From NCBI GenBank assembly GCA_003987725.1, contig RXJH01000002.1, positions 348,461-412,460 on the forward strand: a stretch of 64,000 bases of DNA, given 5' to 3'. Positions 18,316-27,343 of this stretch are shown one piece after another. The first letter of the stretch is position 1; every line of letters begins with the position of its first letter. The position numbers were made by a program, and so were the translations under genes. This DNA comes from Hyphomicrobium sp. Lineage in GTDB: Bacteria > Pseudomonadota > Alphaproteobacteria > Rhizobiales > Hyphomicrobiaceae. The notes under the pieces were generated by a model. It had not been told where the DNA came from. It saw only the letters and a program-made list of their open reading frames with translations, and did no database searches.

Positions 18316-19206
18316 CTACCTCTGCATCGCGCGGACGCGCCGCCGCTCAACGAAACCGGAAATGCCCGTCGGCATAACCAGCAGTGCCACAAATGCCGCG
18401 GCCATAATCGAGATGTAGCCAATGTACTGGTTGAAGACATTGACCGTTAAAGTTTGGATGCCAGCGAGATACGCAACGGCATAAACCAGGCCCGCGATGA
18501 CGTTGGCGCCGCCGGCGATCACGACAGTTATGAAGGCCAAAGGCGTATAAGCCTGACCGAAGAACGGCGATACGGCAGCCGTCATGGCAAACATAGCGCC
18601 TGCTATGCCGCCCATCGCACTGCCGAGCCCGAACGTTAGTGTGTAGATCCGCCGTGTATCGATTCCGAGCGCCTGCGCCATCGTGGGATTCTCGATCGCC
18701 GCCTGTGCCTTAGTTCCGAAACTCGAGAAACGGAACAGGGCCCACAATCCCACAATCAACAGCAGAGCAACGGCAAAAAGCACCATCCGATAGATGCCGA
18801 AGGAGAATTCGCCCACGCTGAAGCTGCCGAAAGGAGTCGGCATATTCTTCGCTGAGGGCCCAAATATCATCAGCATCCCTTGTGTGAAGATGAGGCTCAA
18901 GCCCCACGTCACGACGAGTGATGAAAGAAGCTGGTTATAGAAGTGTCGAACGATGAGGCGTTCAATGATGACGCCGACGACTCCGGTAACAATGCCCGCA
19001 AAGATAATTGCAATTGGAACGGGAACACCCGCATAGTAAGCAAATGTAGCTGTATATGCCCCAATCATCATCAATTCGCCGTGGGCCATGTTGATGACGC
19101 CCATCATCCCGTAAATCAGGATGAGCCCAATAGCCGACAACGCAAGAAACGCGGCGTTGTCGAAATATTGGTAGGCATAGCTGATGATCTGTCCCCAGAT
19201 GTCCAT
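18316..19206 (-). CDS. urtB: ABC transporter permease UrtB-like, second locus
   Basis: LivH-type permease of 296 residues with 'IYGMMGVINMAHGELMMIGAY' near the N-terminus and an EAA-like loop 'IDTRRIYTLTFGLGSAMGG'. The frame could begin at 19308, but the ATG at 19206 gives a conventional hydrophobic start (MDIWGQIISYAYQYF). It lies 73 bp after the binding-protein gene. Confidence 0.9.
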   Translation of the reverse strand: MDIWGQIISYAYQYFDNAAFLALSAIGLILIYGMMGVINMAHGELMMIGAYTATFAYYAGVPVPIAIIFAGIVTGVVGVIIERLIVRHFYNQLLSSLVVTWGLSLIFTQGMLMIFGPSAKNMPTPFGSFSVGEFSFGIYRMVLFAVALLLIVGLWALFRFSSFGTKAQAAIENPTMAQALGIDTRRIYTLTFGLGSAMGGIAGAMFAMTAAVSPFFGQAYTPLAFITVVIAGGANVIAGLVYAVAYLAGIQTLTVNVFNQYIGYISIMAAAFVALLVMPTGISGFVERRRVRAMQR

Positions 19207-19279
19207 CGCGCCAAAACCCTCTATCTTGTGTCCTTGGAGGACGTCGCGCCAATCCGGCACGACGTCCAAACGCGGTTTG

Positions 19280-20557
19280 TTATTTGAAGAATTGGGCCCA
19301 AGCCGCATTCTCCGGAGGCAGGAACTGGCGTCCAGGAGATGACTTCGTTAGATCCACGCCGACATCCTTGAGAAAGGTCGGTTCCGTAACGTCGAACGCC
19401 TTCACGAATTCGAGCGTATGGTCATCTTTCACTTTGAACATGTGGCTAGGCATTGCGGCATGATGCTGGCTACCGCGCAAGGTCCACGGACCACCCGGGG
19501 CGTCGGGTAGCGATATATCGCCCTCCAACGCCGTGATGACTTTCTCTGTATCGACGGTACCTGCTTTCGTCCAAGCCTGCGCCATGGCTTTCGCAGCGAT
19601 GTAACCGAACGCCGCGTGCTCGTTTACATATGGTGTATCAGGAAACATCGCGCGGATTTTGGCTGCAAAGGCTTTGCTTTCGTTGCTGTCCACATCTTCG
19701 ATATAGCCTGGCGTGACGTAGAGGTTAGCAAGCGATGGCGGCGCAAAGCGCTTATGTTCATAGCCATCAGCAATTGTCACGTTTGACCAAGCCGGCGTTC
19801 TGAGTCCCGCGGCTTGTGCCTGGGGATAGAACTGAACTTGATCCGCACCCACCAGGCAGTGGACTTGGAAGTCAGGTTTCGTAGCCTTTATTTTGTCAAT
19901 GGTGGCCTGCCACTGCGAGACGCCGAATGGAAAATATTCTTCCATCTCGATTTTGCCGCCATTCAATCCGGCCGCAACACGAACCCACTGACCTATAGCT
20001 CGGCAAAAGTTATAGTCGGCGCCTATGAACGTCATCCGCGGCCCGATGTTTTCGATCATGTACTTGACGGCAGGAAGCACCTGCTGCTCAGGCGTTACGC
20101 CGGAAAAAAACGAGTAGTGGTCGGCTATCCCACCCTCGCCTTGATTGTTGTGCCAGTAGATAACCTTGTTTCGCACCACTTCCTGGCGAGCGGCTTCGCG
20201 CTCAGCGCCAGTGTAGCCGGCCATTACGACATCAGCTTCGTCATCGAATATGCAGCGCTGAGCCAGTTGCTGATAGCGTGCGACGTTCGACTGCCCATCA
20301 TAAGAGATAAGCCTGATTTTCTTTTTCTCGCCATCAACTTCGATGCCACCAGCATCGTTGATTTCCTTGACAGCGAGCTTGTAGCCGTACGTCTTCGGTG
20401 TCGACATAATCGAAAAATCGCCGGACAGATCATCAATCGTGCAAAGCACAATTACGTCTTTTGCCCGTGCAGCTTCGGAGACAAACCCCGCTCCGAAGCT
20501 AATCGAAACAGCGGCGAACAGCGTCGCCAGCTTAGACCTCCAGTGAGTGGCAATCAT
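19280..20557 (-). CDS. urtA: Periplasmic binding protein of the second urea/amide transporter
   Basis: 425 residues with a Sec-type leader (…VSEAARA-K) followed by a type-1 binding protein: 'VLCTIDDLSGDFSIM', 'AVKEINDAGGIEVDGEKKKI', 'AGYTGAEREAARQEVVRNKVIYWHNNQGEGG', 'FIGADYNFCRAIGQW', 'WTLRGSQHHAAMPSHMFKV'. It aligns in outline with UrtA/FmdD proteins, but the first-strand and hinge residues differ from UrtA of the first locus (9641). The ligand may be urea or another small amide; the linked urease genes favour urea. The symbol is by position and is tentative. Confidence 0.82.
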   Translation of the reverse strand: MIATHWRSKLATLFAAVSISFGAGFVSEAARAKDVIVLCTIDDLSGDFSIMSTPKTYGYKLAVKEINDAGGIEVDGEKKKIRLISYDGQSNVARYQQLAQRCIFDDEADVVMAGYTGAEREAARQEVVRNKVIYWHNNQGEGGIADHYSFFSGVTPEQQVLPAVKYMIENIGPRMTFIGADYNFCRAIGQWVRVAAGLNGGKIEMEEYFPFGVSQWQATIDKIKATKPDFQVHCLVGADQVQFYPQAQAAGLRTPAWSNVTIADGYEHKRFAPPSLANLYVTPGYIEDVDSNESKAFAAKIRAMFPDTPYVNEHAAFGYIAAKAMAQAWTKAGTVDTEKVITALEGDISLPDAPGGPWTLRGSQHHAAMPSHMFKVKDDHTLEFVKAFDVTEPTFLKDVGVDLTKSSPGRQFLPPENAAWAQFFK

Positions 20558-20774
20558 GTTAACTAACCCCGGTCAAGAATTCGACAGCTGGCGCTCTGCC
20601 AAGCTTGAACGAGATCATACGGACATCAACTGGAAGCGCTATTTACCCGTTTGGGGAGAGCGGACGAGGCCACGCCTGCTCCAACTTTGGGCACGCTATG
20701 ACCAACGCCCAAGCAAACACTTGCCGCGTTGATCTTTAGATTTCGAAGTCGCCATCTCTACGCGAGGTGGTTAG

Positions 20775-21653
20775 TCAGCATTTCCGAATGAGCTTCGCGG
20801 GCTTGCCCGCTATATGTGGACGGACGATACGCCAGACAGCCTGAATGGCTTCGTGAGTATGCCATGCTTCCTTGGCCAAGATGCGACTGGACAATATGTT
20901 TCCGAAGCGGCTAGCCCCCGATGCCACAAGGTCGAAGCGTGAAAGCTCTTGCTCGACTTTATCCTCTAATCCCGCCGGCAGTTTTGGATCGTGGCAGACA
21001 ATGGTAGCGGCGTGATGTGCACCTTGCCACAGCGATTGGAGTTCCTGAATCTCCTCGCGATCGACCGCGACAATCCGGTCCAGGACCGCGCTCTTTCCAT
21101 CCACCTTGATGGAGAATTCCGACAAAAGACTAGCGAACGCGAAGACCTCGCCTGATCCATAATGAACCCGACCAGCCGAGACCATATCGACAGCGAATAA
21201 CCGCGAAGTCGAGGTGATTTCAATTTGAGTTCTCCGCTCCGTTCGCGACTGCGCAAACGGTATCGATTCGTCGGGGTAATATTCGAGAAGGGCATCCGGC
21301 CCAACGTTCAGATGAACTTCCTCGCGAGAAACGGCTCCGCCCGGACACTTATAAAACTTACTCGCGGCCGTCGTCGTTATGAGCGCCCTGGTGCCTGCAT
21401 CGAGGTTTCCATGGAGTTCCGCAACATCTCCTTCCACGAAACCACCGCCGCTGTTGATGAGAAGCAGAAACGGCTGGTCGTCGTTATCTTGATAATGGGT
21501 GCCCTGCCATTGATATGGAATACGCCAATTGCTGGGGTCGACCTCCGTCCGTCCGTTGCGGCGGACGATCTTGAGATTCATCAGTGCGTGCTTACCGATC
21601 GGCCATGCCGGGTCGGGCTTCACGCAGAGGGCGAGCGGAAGTTCATCAAGCAT
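20775..21653 (-). CDS. ureD: Urease accessory protein UreD, second locus
   Basis: 292 residues with the UreD core: '[42 protein letters not shown]', in which the T-T-A-A-S-K-F-Y-K run is diagnostic, and '[23 protein letters not shown]'. It is much closer to canonical UreD than the first-locus copy (996). It overlaps ureG by eight bases. The 217 bp to the next gene (urtA, 20557) contains nothing obvious beyond a possible promoter. Confidence 0.93.
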   Translation of the reverse strand: MLDELPLALCVKPDPAWPIGKHALMNLKIVRRNGRTEVDPSNWRIPYQWQGTHYQDNDDQPFLLLINSGGGFVEGDVAELHGNLDAGTRALITTTAASKFYKCPGGAVSREEVHLNVGPDALLEYYPDESIPFAQSRTERRTQIEITSTSRLFAVDMVSAGRVHYGSGEVFAFASLLSEFSIKVDGKSAVLDRIVAVDREEIQELQSLWQGAHHAATIVCHDPKLPAGLEDKVEQELSRFDLVASGASRFGNILSSRILAKEAWHTHEAIQAVWRIVRPHIAGKPAKLIRKC

Positions 21654-22260
21654 GTTCGACCATCATCACGTTCGTTTCGATCCAAGATACAATGCGATCA
21701 ATCCCTTCACCGGTCTTCATATTCGAAAAAAGGAAGGGCTTCGTTCCGCGCATACGCTTAGAATCGCGGTCCATCACATCAATGGACGAACCGACATAGG
21801 GGGCGATATCGACCTTGTTGATAAGAAGAAGCGGTGACTGCGTAATTCCCGGGCCGCCTTTGCGCGGTATTTTCTCACCTTCGCCGACGTCGATAACGTA
21901 GATGTGGCTGTCCGCGAGTTCGGGGCTGAATGTAGCGGCGAGATTATCGCCGCCGCTTTCGATAAAGATAATGTCGAGATCCGGAAACCTCTCTGCCAAT
22001 CCCTGGCAGGCGATGAGATTCATGGAGACATCTTCCCGGATGGCCGTGTGAGGGCAACCACCCGTCTCTACACCGACGACACGCTCAGAATCGATCGATC
22101 CGCTCTTTGAAACGAACTCGGCATCCTCTTTGGTGAAGATGTCATTGGTGACGACAGCGACCGAATATTTTGAACCCATAGCTCTGCAAAGCTGCACCAC
22201 TAGATGAGTTTTACCGGCCCCGACGGGCCCGGCTATACCGAGACGGATAGGCTTCCGCAT
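21646..22260 (-). CDS. ureG: Urease accessory GTPase UreG, second locus
   Basis: 204 residues: P-loop AGPVGAGKT, Cys-Pro-His metal motif ([11 protein letters not shown]), '[20 protein letters not shown]', and the [10 protein letters not shown] guanine motif. The ATG at 22260 ([14 protein letters not shown]) is preferred over 22296 because GGAG lies eight bases upstream and the extra residues are not UreG-like. Confidence 0.95.
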   Translation of the reverse strand: MRKPIRLGIAGPVGAGKTHLVVQLCRAMGSKYSVAVVTNDIFTKEDAEFVSKSGSIDSERVVGVETGGCPHTAIREDVSMNLIACQGLAERFPDLDIIFIESGGDNLAATFSPELADSHIYVIDVGEGEKIPRKGGPGITQSPLLLINKVDIAPYVGSSIDVMDRDSKRMRGTKPFLFSNMKTGEGIDRIVSWIETNVMMVEHA

Positions 22261-22283
22261 GTCCTTAACTCCAAAAATGCAGG

Positions 22284-22997
22284 TCAGGAAATACACAGTC
22301 TGGTCGACAGCCTCTCGTGCCGCATAGATGCGGCATCAAGAGCCGCATTCATCGAACTCATCGTGCTTTCGTTTCGACTGCTCGCTATTTCGGCTGATCT
22401 CTCAATCAGCGGCATGGCTTCGAGAAGAATCCGTTGGACGTCCGTTTGGCCTAGAGGCAGCAACCGTCCCACAACTGAGATCAGATTTGAAAAGCTACTC
22501 CAAAGATACGTTTCTAGTGCCTGTGTCTGACTGAAACCCAGGCCCGCGCTCGCAACGCCATAGACGACGGCATGATGGGGGAGCATATCATGCTCTTTTA
22601 ACGACGCGTCGAGACGGCTGATCTCTGGCGTATTGAAGATATCACGGCAGGCCGCAAGCAACGCCACGCCGGTCTTTGCCGATGCCTCGCGTGCTTCGCG
22701 ACTAATCTTCAAGGATTGAACGAGCCGATTCAGTTCGGCCAACCCGTTCATGTCTTCGTAGAGCGTTCGGCGGAAAGCCCCCGCGACGGCAACTCCATCG
22801 CAACAGGCGACGCCGAAGCGGAGCCATCTCCTGCACCACTCCTCGGCCGTTTCCGGCGAACGGATCAACCCCTCCGCGATCAACGTCTCCAATCCGTAAG
22901 AATGACAGAACGATCCCGTAGGAAACGTGGAATTCGTAACCTGTAGGAGAAGAAGGAAGGAGTCCCTCCCGTTATGAGATGCCCGCGCGGCAGTCAT
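22284..22997 (-). CDS. ureF: Urease accessory protein UreF, second locus
   Basis: 237 residues with the typical UreF opening '[26 protein letters not shown]' and the mid-protein '[51 protein letters not shown]', where the G-Q-T-D-x-Q motif is characteristic. It ends in '[13 protein letters not shown]', resembling the S-x-R-L-F UreD contact with Cys in place of Phe. It lies between ureE and ureG. Confidence 0.93.
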   Translation of the reverse strand: MTAARASHNGRDSFLLLLQVTNSTFPTGSFCHSYGLETLIAEGLIRSPETAEEWCRRWLRFGVACCDGVAVAGAFRRTLYEDMNGLAELNRLVQSLKISREAREASAKTGVALLAACRDIFNTPEISRLDASLKEHDMLPHHAVVYGVASAGLGFSQTQALETYLWSSFSNLISVVGRLLPLGQTDVQRILLEAMPLIERSAEIASSRNESTMSSMNAALDAASMRHERLSTRLCIS

Positions 22998-23039
22998 ACA
23001 ATTTCCTTAGGACCAGCATCATAAGCGTTCCGCCCATCA

Positions 23040-23555
23040 TCACTTCGCGTGATGGTGGTCATCATGATGATCGGAATGACTTCTGCTCTCGCCATGTGAA
23101 TGCGCCTGATGATGATTTTGAACTGCGCCAAATCGGCGTCCAACGAACGGACGACTTGCGCGCTCGATTTGACAGCCAAAGCCCTGCAATACATTAAGCG
23201 CCATTGCGTCGTAGGGGGTCAGTATCCCGTCATCGAGGAATCTGACTGGCCTATGCAGGTTGCCGAGTTGATAGCAGGTCACCCACCACATTATCGGCTC
23301 GCTAGAAGGGCGAATGAACAGCAGATCCTCATTCTCCGCCTGAACGACCACAGCATTCTCGTCTTGAATCGCAAGAACGTCGCCGTCTTGCAGTTCGGTT
23401 CCGCGGGGAAGCGAAACGTGAACCTCTCTCCCAGAAGCCGTTTGAGCGACGAAATGAGGACTGGACCGTTGCTGCGACGTCAACAACAACGGATCCAAAA
23501 CCCATATGCCTTGCAAGCTATCGGCGCGGCCGAGAATGTCGGTGATGATTCCCAT
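23040..23555 (-). CDS. ureE: Urease accessory protein UreE with His-rich tail
   Basis: 171 residues. The N-terminal half carries 'VHVSLPRGTELQDGDVLAIQDENAVVVQAENEDLL', and the metal-binding half has 'WWVTCYQLGNLHRPVRFLDDGILTPYD' with the GNxH nickel ligand. The last 25 residues are histidine-rich (NHHQAHSH…HSDHHDDHHH), a nickel store that the first-locus UreE lacks. The difference suggests the two loci work under different nickel supply. Confidence 0.93.
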   Translation of the reverse strand: MGIITDILGRADSLQGIWVLDPLLLTSQQRSSPHFVAQTASGREVHVSLPRGTELQDGDVLAIQDENAVVVQAENEDLLFIRPSSEPIMWWVTCYQLGNLHRPVRFLDDGILTPYDAMALNVLQGFGCQIERASRPFVGRRFGAVQNHHQAHSHGESRSHSDHHDDHHHAK

Positions 23556-23559
23556 GCGC

Positions 23560-25272
23560 TCACCTGAAATAGTACAGTTGCGTGAGCGGAAGTGTCTTCG
23601 CCGGCTTGACGGTTATGCGCTGGCCATCGACGTACACGTTGTACGTCTCCGGATCGATCTCAATGTCAGGCATCAGGTTGTTGTGAACCATGTCCCGCTT
23701 TGAAATTGTACGTGTCCGCTTCACCGGCACCAGAGTCTGGTGAGTGCGCAGACGTCCCTGAAGTCCGGCATCAATAGCGGCTTGCGTCACGAACGAATAG
23801 CTGAGCCGTCCGGGATTGGCGCCATATGAACCGTACTGCGGCCTGTACTTCAGTGGCTGGCATGTCATCAGCGAGCCGGCTGGATCGCCCATCACCGCAT
23901 GCGAAATGAAGCCGCCCTTCAATGTGACTTCTGGCTTGGCAATAAAGAATTTCGGCTTCCAGAAAACGAGATCAGCAAGTTTACCGGGAGCAATTGAGCC
24001 TACGTAGGAATCCACACCAAACGTAATTGCGGGATTGATCGTCACCTTTGAGAGATACCGCTTGATACGGAAGTTGTCGTTGCCAGCGCCGTCTTCCGAC
24101 AAGCGTCCGAAACGCACCTTGTTGACAGCAGCCAGCTGGAACGCCCGCTGAGCGCTTTCGGCCGCTCTTCCGACGCCCTGGCTGTCAGAACCGATCATGC
24201 TAAACGCTCCCAGATCGTGGAGAACGTCTTCTGCACGCATCGTCTCAGCGCGCGCACGGCCCTGAATGAAGGCCATGTCCGTGGGCACGTTCTTGTTGAG
24301 GTTGTGACAGGTGATCAACATATCGATTTCTTCATCGTACGTGTTGATCGAGAACGGATTGGTGGGATTGGTCGAACTCGGCAGGCAGTTCGGTTCCCTG
24401 CAGCAGCGCATGATATCGGGGGCATTGCCGCCGCCTGCGCCTTCCGCGTGATAAATATGCATGACGCGACCATTGATCGCCGCAAGGGTATCTTCATAAT
24501 ACCCGGTCTCGTTCAAGGTATCCGCATGAACTTGAACCTGGAAGTCCAGCTCGTCCGCAAGATCCATACAGGTTTCGATCGCCGCCGGTGACGAGGACCA
24601 GTCTTCGTGGATCTTCAGGCCAGTGGCGCCACCGATAATAACCTGCTCTTCGAGAGCTCCCTTCGTAGCCGCGTTACCCTTTCCGAAGTTGCCAAAATTG
24701 AGCGGGATGTCCGCCATAGCTTCGAGCATCCGGTGCAGGTTGAACACGCCGGGGCATTCGATCCCCACCGTCTTCGGACCAGAGCCACCGCCGATGACTG
24801 TGGTAAAGCCAGCGCCCTGATATTCGGATAACTGCTGGACAGAGTCGAAATGGGGATGGATATCGACGAAACCCGGCGTAACGATCATTCCTTCCACAGA
24901 TAGAATGTCGGTGTTGGGAGAAACGATGAGGCCAGGAGTGACATTCATCGTGTCTGGGTTGCCTGATTTGCCAATGCCTACGATGAAGCCGTCCTTGACG
25001 CCGATATCGGCTTTCACAACTCCCAAGATTGGATCGATGATGATGGCATTGGTGATGACCATGTCGAGCGCGCCGTCGCGCGCCTTCCACTTCGAAGCCT
25101 GGCCCATACCGTCACGGATAGTCTTGCCGCCGCCGAAGACCAACTCGTCGCCATACGTCGTATAGTCGTGCTCGATCTCGGCGACGAGCCCGGTGTCGGC
25201 GAGATAGACCTTGTCACCGGTCGTCGGACCGTATTGAGCGGCATATTCCGGGCGTGAAATTTTCATGCTCAT
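23560..25272 (-). CDS. ureC: Urease alpha subunit UreC, second locus, atypical
   Basis: 570 residues with all nickel and catalytic positions: H139, H141 (DIHPH), K220 and H222 (GLKIHEDW), H249, H275 (YHAEGAGGGNAPD), C322-H323, R339 and D363. Like the first UreC it has FDS.Q instead of ICPQQ after the HxH pair, a shortened loop 'GPKTVGIECPGVF', and Gly366 where the classical enzymes have the substrate-contacting Ala. It diverges further: the flap reads CHNLNKNVP instead of CHHLDP, and the histidine in GGGHAPD is Asn. Start ATG at 25272 or the ATG two codons later. Confidence 0.94.
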   Translation of the reverse strand: MSMKISRPEYAAQYGPTTGDKVYLADTGLVAEIEHDYTTYGDELVFGGGKTIRDGMGQASKWKARDGALDMVITNAIIIDPILGVVKADIGVKDGFIVGIGKSGNPDTMNVTPGLIVSPNTDILSVEGMIVTPGFVDIHPHFDSVQQLSEYQGAGFTTVIGGGSGPKTVGIECPGVFNLHRMLEAMADIPLNFGNFGKGNAATKGALEEQVIIGGATGLKIHEDWSSSPAAIETCMDLADELDFQVQVHADTLNETGYYEDTLAAINGRVMHIYHAEGAGGGNAPDIMRCCREPNCLPSSTNPTNPFSINTYDEEIDMLITCHNLNKNVPTDMAFIQGRARAETMRAEDVLHDLGAFSMIGSDSQGVGRAAESAQRAFQLAAVNKVRFGRLSEDGAGNDNFRIKRYLSKVTINPAITFGVDSYVGSIAPGKLADLVFWKPKFFIAKPEVTLKGGFISHAVMGDPAGSLMTCQPLKYRPQYGSYGANPGRLSYSFVTQAAIDAGLQGRLRTHQTLVPVKRTRTISKRDMVHNNLMPDIEIDPETYNVYVDGQRITVKPAKTLPLTQLYYFR

Positions 25273-25302
25273 ATCTTCTACCTTCGATTTTTTCGCGGAC
25301 TA

Positions 25303-25812
25303 TTAGCGCTTTTTATCGCCATGATCGGCAAACCGGTCGTCGGGCTTCTGCCGGACCTTGTAGCGCTCACCCTCAAAACAATAGCCATTTTCGCGGAGAC
25401 GCCGAACCGTCTGCTCCTTGATAATGTCGGAGCGAAGCGTGCCGTTGGTCATGTTATTCATGCCGTAAGCAACCTCACGACCGACGTAAGTCGTGAGCTG
25501 CACCTTGCGGCTTTGTCCAGGCTCGAAGCGAACAGCAGTACCGCTCGGAATATCCAAACGCATGCCGAACGCTGCCTCACGATCAAGCGCCATAGCGCGA
25601 TTACACTCGGCGATGTGGTAGTGAGCACCGATCTGAACAGGCCGATCTCCGGTATTCACCAGAACGAGTTCCAGCGTCGGACGGCCAGTGTTGATTTCGA
25701 TATCTCCCGGCGCAAAATCAATCGCGCTGCATTTCTTTGGCTCTCCAACATCGAAAGCCTCTGACGGGACGATCGATTGCGGCACGGGGGGACGGGTGAA
25801 TTTTTTTGACAT
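25303..25812 (-). CDS. ureB: Urease beta subunit UreB, extended
   Basis: 169 residues. The beta core (about 40-140) has '[39 protein letters not shown]', '[24 protein letters not shown]' and the YVG-x-x-x-YGMNN end. It is longer than the usual 100-odd residues: about 35 extra at the N-terminus (Pro-rich, MSKKFTRPPVPQ) and a charged tail ending DDRFADHGDKKR. The gene follows ureA by 31 bp. Confidence 0.92.
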   Translation of the reverse strand: MSKKFTRPPVPQSIVPSEAFDVGEPKKCSAIDFAPGDIEINTGRPTLELVLVNTGDRPVQIGAHYHIAECNRAMALDREAAFGMRLDIPSGTAVRFEPGQSRKVQLTTYVGREVAYGMNNMTNGTLRSDIIKEQTVRRLRENGYCFEGERYKVRQKPDDRFADHGDKKR

Positions 25813-25843
25813 TGAGTGCGGTTCCTACCCTTGGACAATCAGA

Positions 25844-26155
25844 TCAATCTCGAATTGGATTCATAACGGTGACGAGCTTCGTACCATCAGGAAATAGGGC
25901 TTCGACCTGAAGAATGGTGAGCATCTCCGGAACACCGTCCATCACCTGCTCGCGCTTCAGAATCGTCGCGCCGTATTCCATCATGTCGGTCAGCATCGGG
26001 ATGGAACCCTCGCGGGCTCGCTCCAGAATCTCATCGCAGATGAGAGCGACGGCCTCGGGATAGTTCAAGCGCACACCATTATCGATTCTCCGGCGAGACA
26101 TCTCCGCCGCCGCCCAGATCTGAATGCGTTCTTCTTCGCGTAACGTCATATGCAT
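25844..26155 (-). CDS. ureA: Urease gamma subunit UreA
   Basis: 103 residues, the standard gamma-subunit length, with '[21 protein letters not shown]', 'MEYGATILKREQVMDGVPEML' and '[14 protein letters not shown]'. The frame extends to 26275 but the ATG at 26155 (AGGGAAA upstream) gives the family-typical start MHMTLREEERIQIW. It is the first gene of the second urease operon. Confidence 0.94.
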   Translation of the reverse strand: MHMTLREEERIQIWAAAEMSRRRIDNGVRLNYPEAVALICDEILERAREGSIPMLTDMMEYGATILKREQVMDGVPEMLTILQVEALFPDGTKLVTVMNPIRD

Positions 26156-26445
26156 CGTAAGAATTTCCCTGGCTTCGACCTTGGAGTTCGATATCGGCGA
26201 AGGATCTGCTCCAACCTGATGGACCTTCGCAGGGTGGCTAATGGCTTGAACGAGATGACGGACAACGCCGGGCAAAGCGCCGATCAGCGAAAGCGCAAAT
26301 GCGGTTGCCGCATCATCATCTGTTCATCGGTGTTGGGAGCATACGAAATGGATCTGGACCTAATCTATCTACCCGATCAGGGAGATTGCCGCGCAGCCCG
26401 CTGCAATTATCAAATTCGCGGATGTCCCTTCGGGCACAGGCAAAG

Positions 26446-26462
26446 GGGAGGATGATCCTCCC
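26446..26462. promoter_or_regulatory. 17-bp perfect palindrome in the ureA / hupE divergent promoter region
   Basis: GGGAGGAT-G-ATCCTCCC lies 82 bp before the hupE/ureJ ATG (26544) and 291 bp before the ureA start (26155) on the other strand. The 388-bp region between the two genes otherwise shows no gene. The palindrome could be an operator, or the stem of a short hairpin in the hupE leader. It does not resemble the NikR consensus. Confidence 0.45.
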
Positions 26463-26543
26463 GTCACAAAGCGTCTTGGCGCAGCCAATGTGCCGACGTG
26501 AGAAAAAACAACGAGTTTCACCAACCAAACAGGCAGGTATTAC

Positions 26544-27155
26544 ATGACTAGGAAACGGCTATTATCTTGCATTGCGCTTGCTGCCTCGCTGACGTGCACG
26601 TCACCGGTGTGGGCACATCCTGGGCATCTTGATCTTCAAAACGGGTCGGCCTTTATCGCCGGCCTTCTCCATCCGTTGACGGGTTTGGATCACATCCTCG
26701 CCATGGTCGCCGTTGGACTTCTCGCGTTTAATCTCGGAGGCCGCGCCCTCTGGGCAATTCCAGCAAGTTTCATCTTCGCCATGATTGGCGGTGGCGCTCT
26801 GGCCATGGCCGGAGTTCACCTCCCAATGGTGGAATCGGCGATCGCAACATCTGTGCTGGTGATTGGCCTTCTCGTTGCCATGCAGACAAGCCTTTCGACG
26901 CCGACCGCTGCTCTCATTGTTGCGTCGTTTGCGCTTTTCCACGGTCACGCACACGGAACCGAGATGCCGGCTAACGCGTCGGCTTTTGGATATGTGCTTG
27001 GCTTTATCACCGCGACTGCAGCCCTCCACGCGTCAGGCATTTTGGCCGCGATTGCAGCGAGCAAGTGGTCTCTGCGTTATTCGCAGAGCGTGTTGCGGAT
27101 TACCGGCGGTCTCGTCGCTGCTGCGGGTCTCGCCCTCACAGCATCAACGTTCTAA
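26544..27155 (+). CDS. ureJ: HupE/UreJ-type membrane protein, second copy
   Basis: 203 residues with a signal peptide (…SPVWA-HPGH), the histidine start HPGHLDL, the 'LHPLTGLDHILAM' motif and a second histidine cluster FHGHAHGTEMP. About six membrane spans. It is transcribed divergently from the second urease operon and is presumably its nickel permease; the first-locus homologue sits inside its operon instead. No terminator is visible in the 188 bp before the convergent luxR gene. Confidence 0.9.
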   Translation: MTRKRLLSCIALAASLTCTSPVWAHPGHLDLQNGSAFIAGLLHPLTGLDHILAMVAVGLLAFNLGGRALWAIPASFIFAMIGGGALAMAGVHLPMVESAIATSVLVIGLLVAMQTSLSTPTAALIVASFALFHGHAHGTEMPANASAFGYVLGFITATAALHASGILAAIAASKWSLRYSQSVLRITGGLVAAAGLALTASTF

Positions 27156-27343
27156 CGGACTGTCGACCACGTAAAAGCTAACTGGTTACCGTCTCAAAGC
27201 CTTCTTGCTTCGGTCTTCCAACCAAGCACCGATGCCTGGCATCGTGACCACGGAAACGGCAGTGCCTTGGACCACGTGTTTAACGCTCAATAATTCACGT
27301 GGCGCTGCCGTTTGACTTGCCTGATTTCGTCCAGGCACAAATA

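Noticed and set aside
26299-26540. A cobalamin, NiCo or guanidine riboswitch upstream of hupE/ureJ.
   Set aside because: I found hairpins but not the conserved core boxes of any of these riboswitches. A covariance-model search would settle it.
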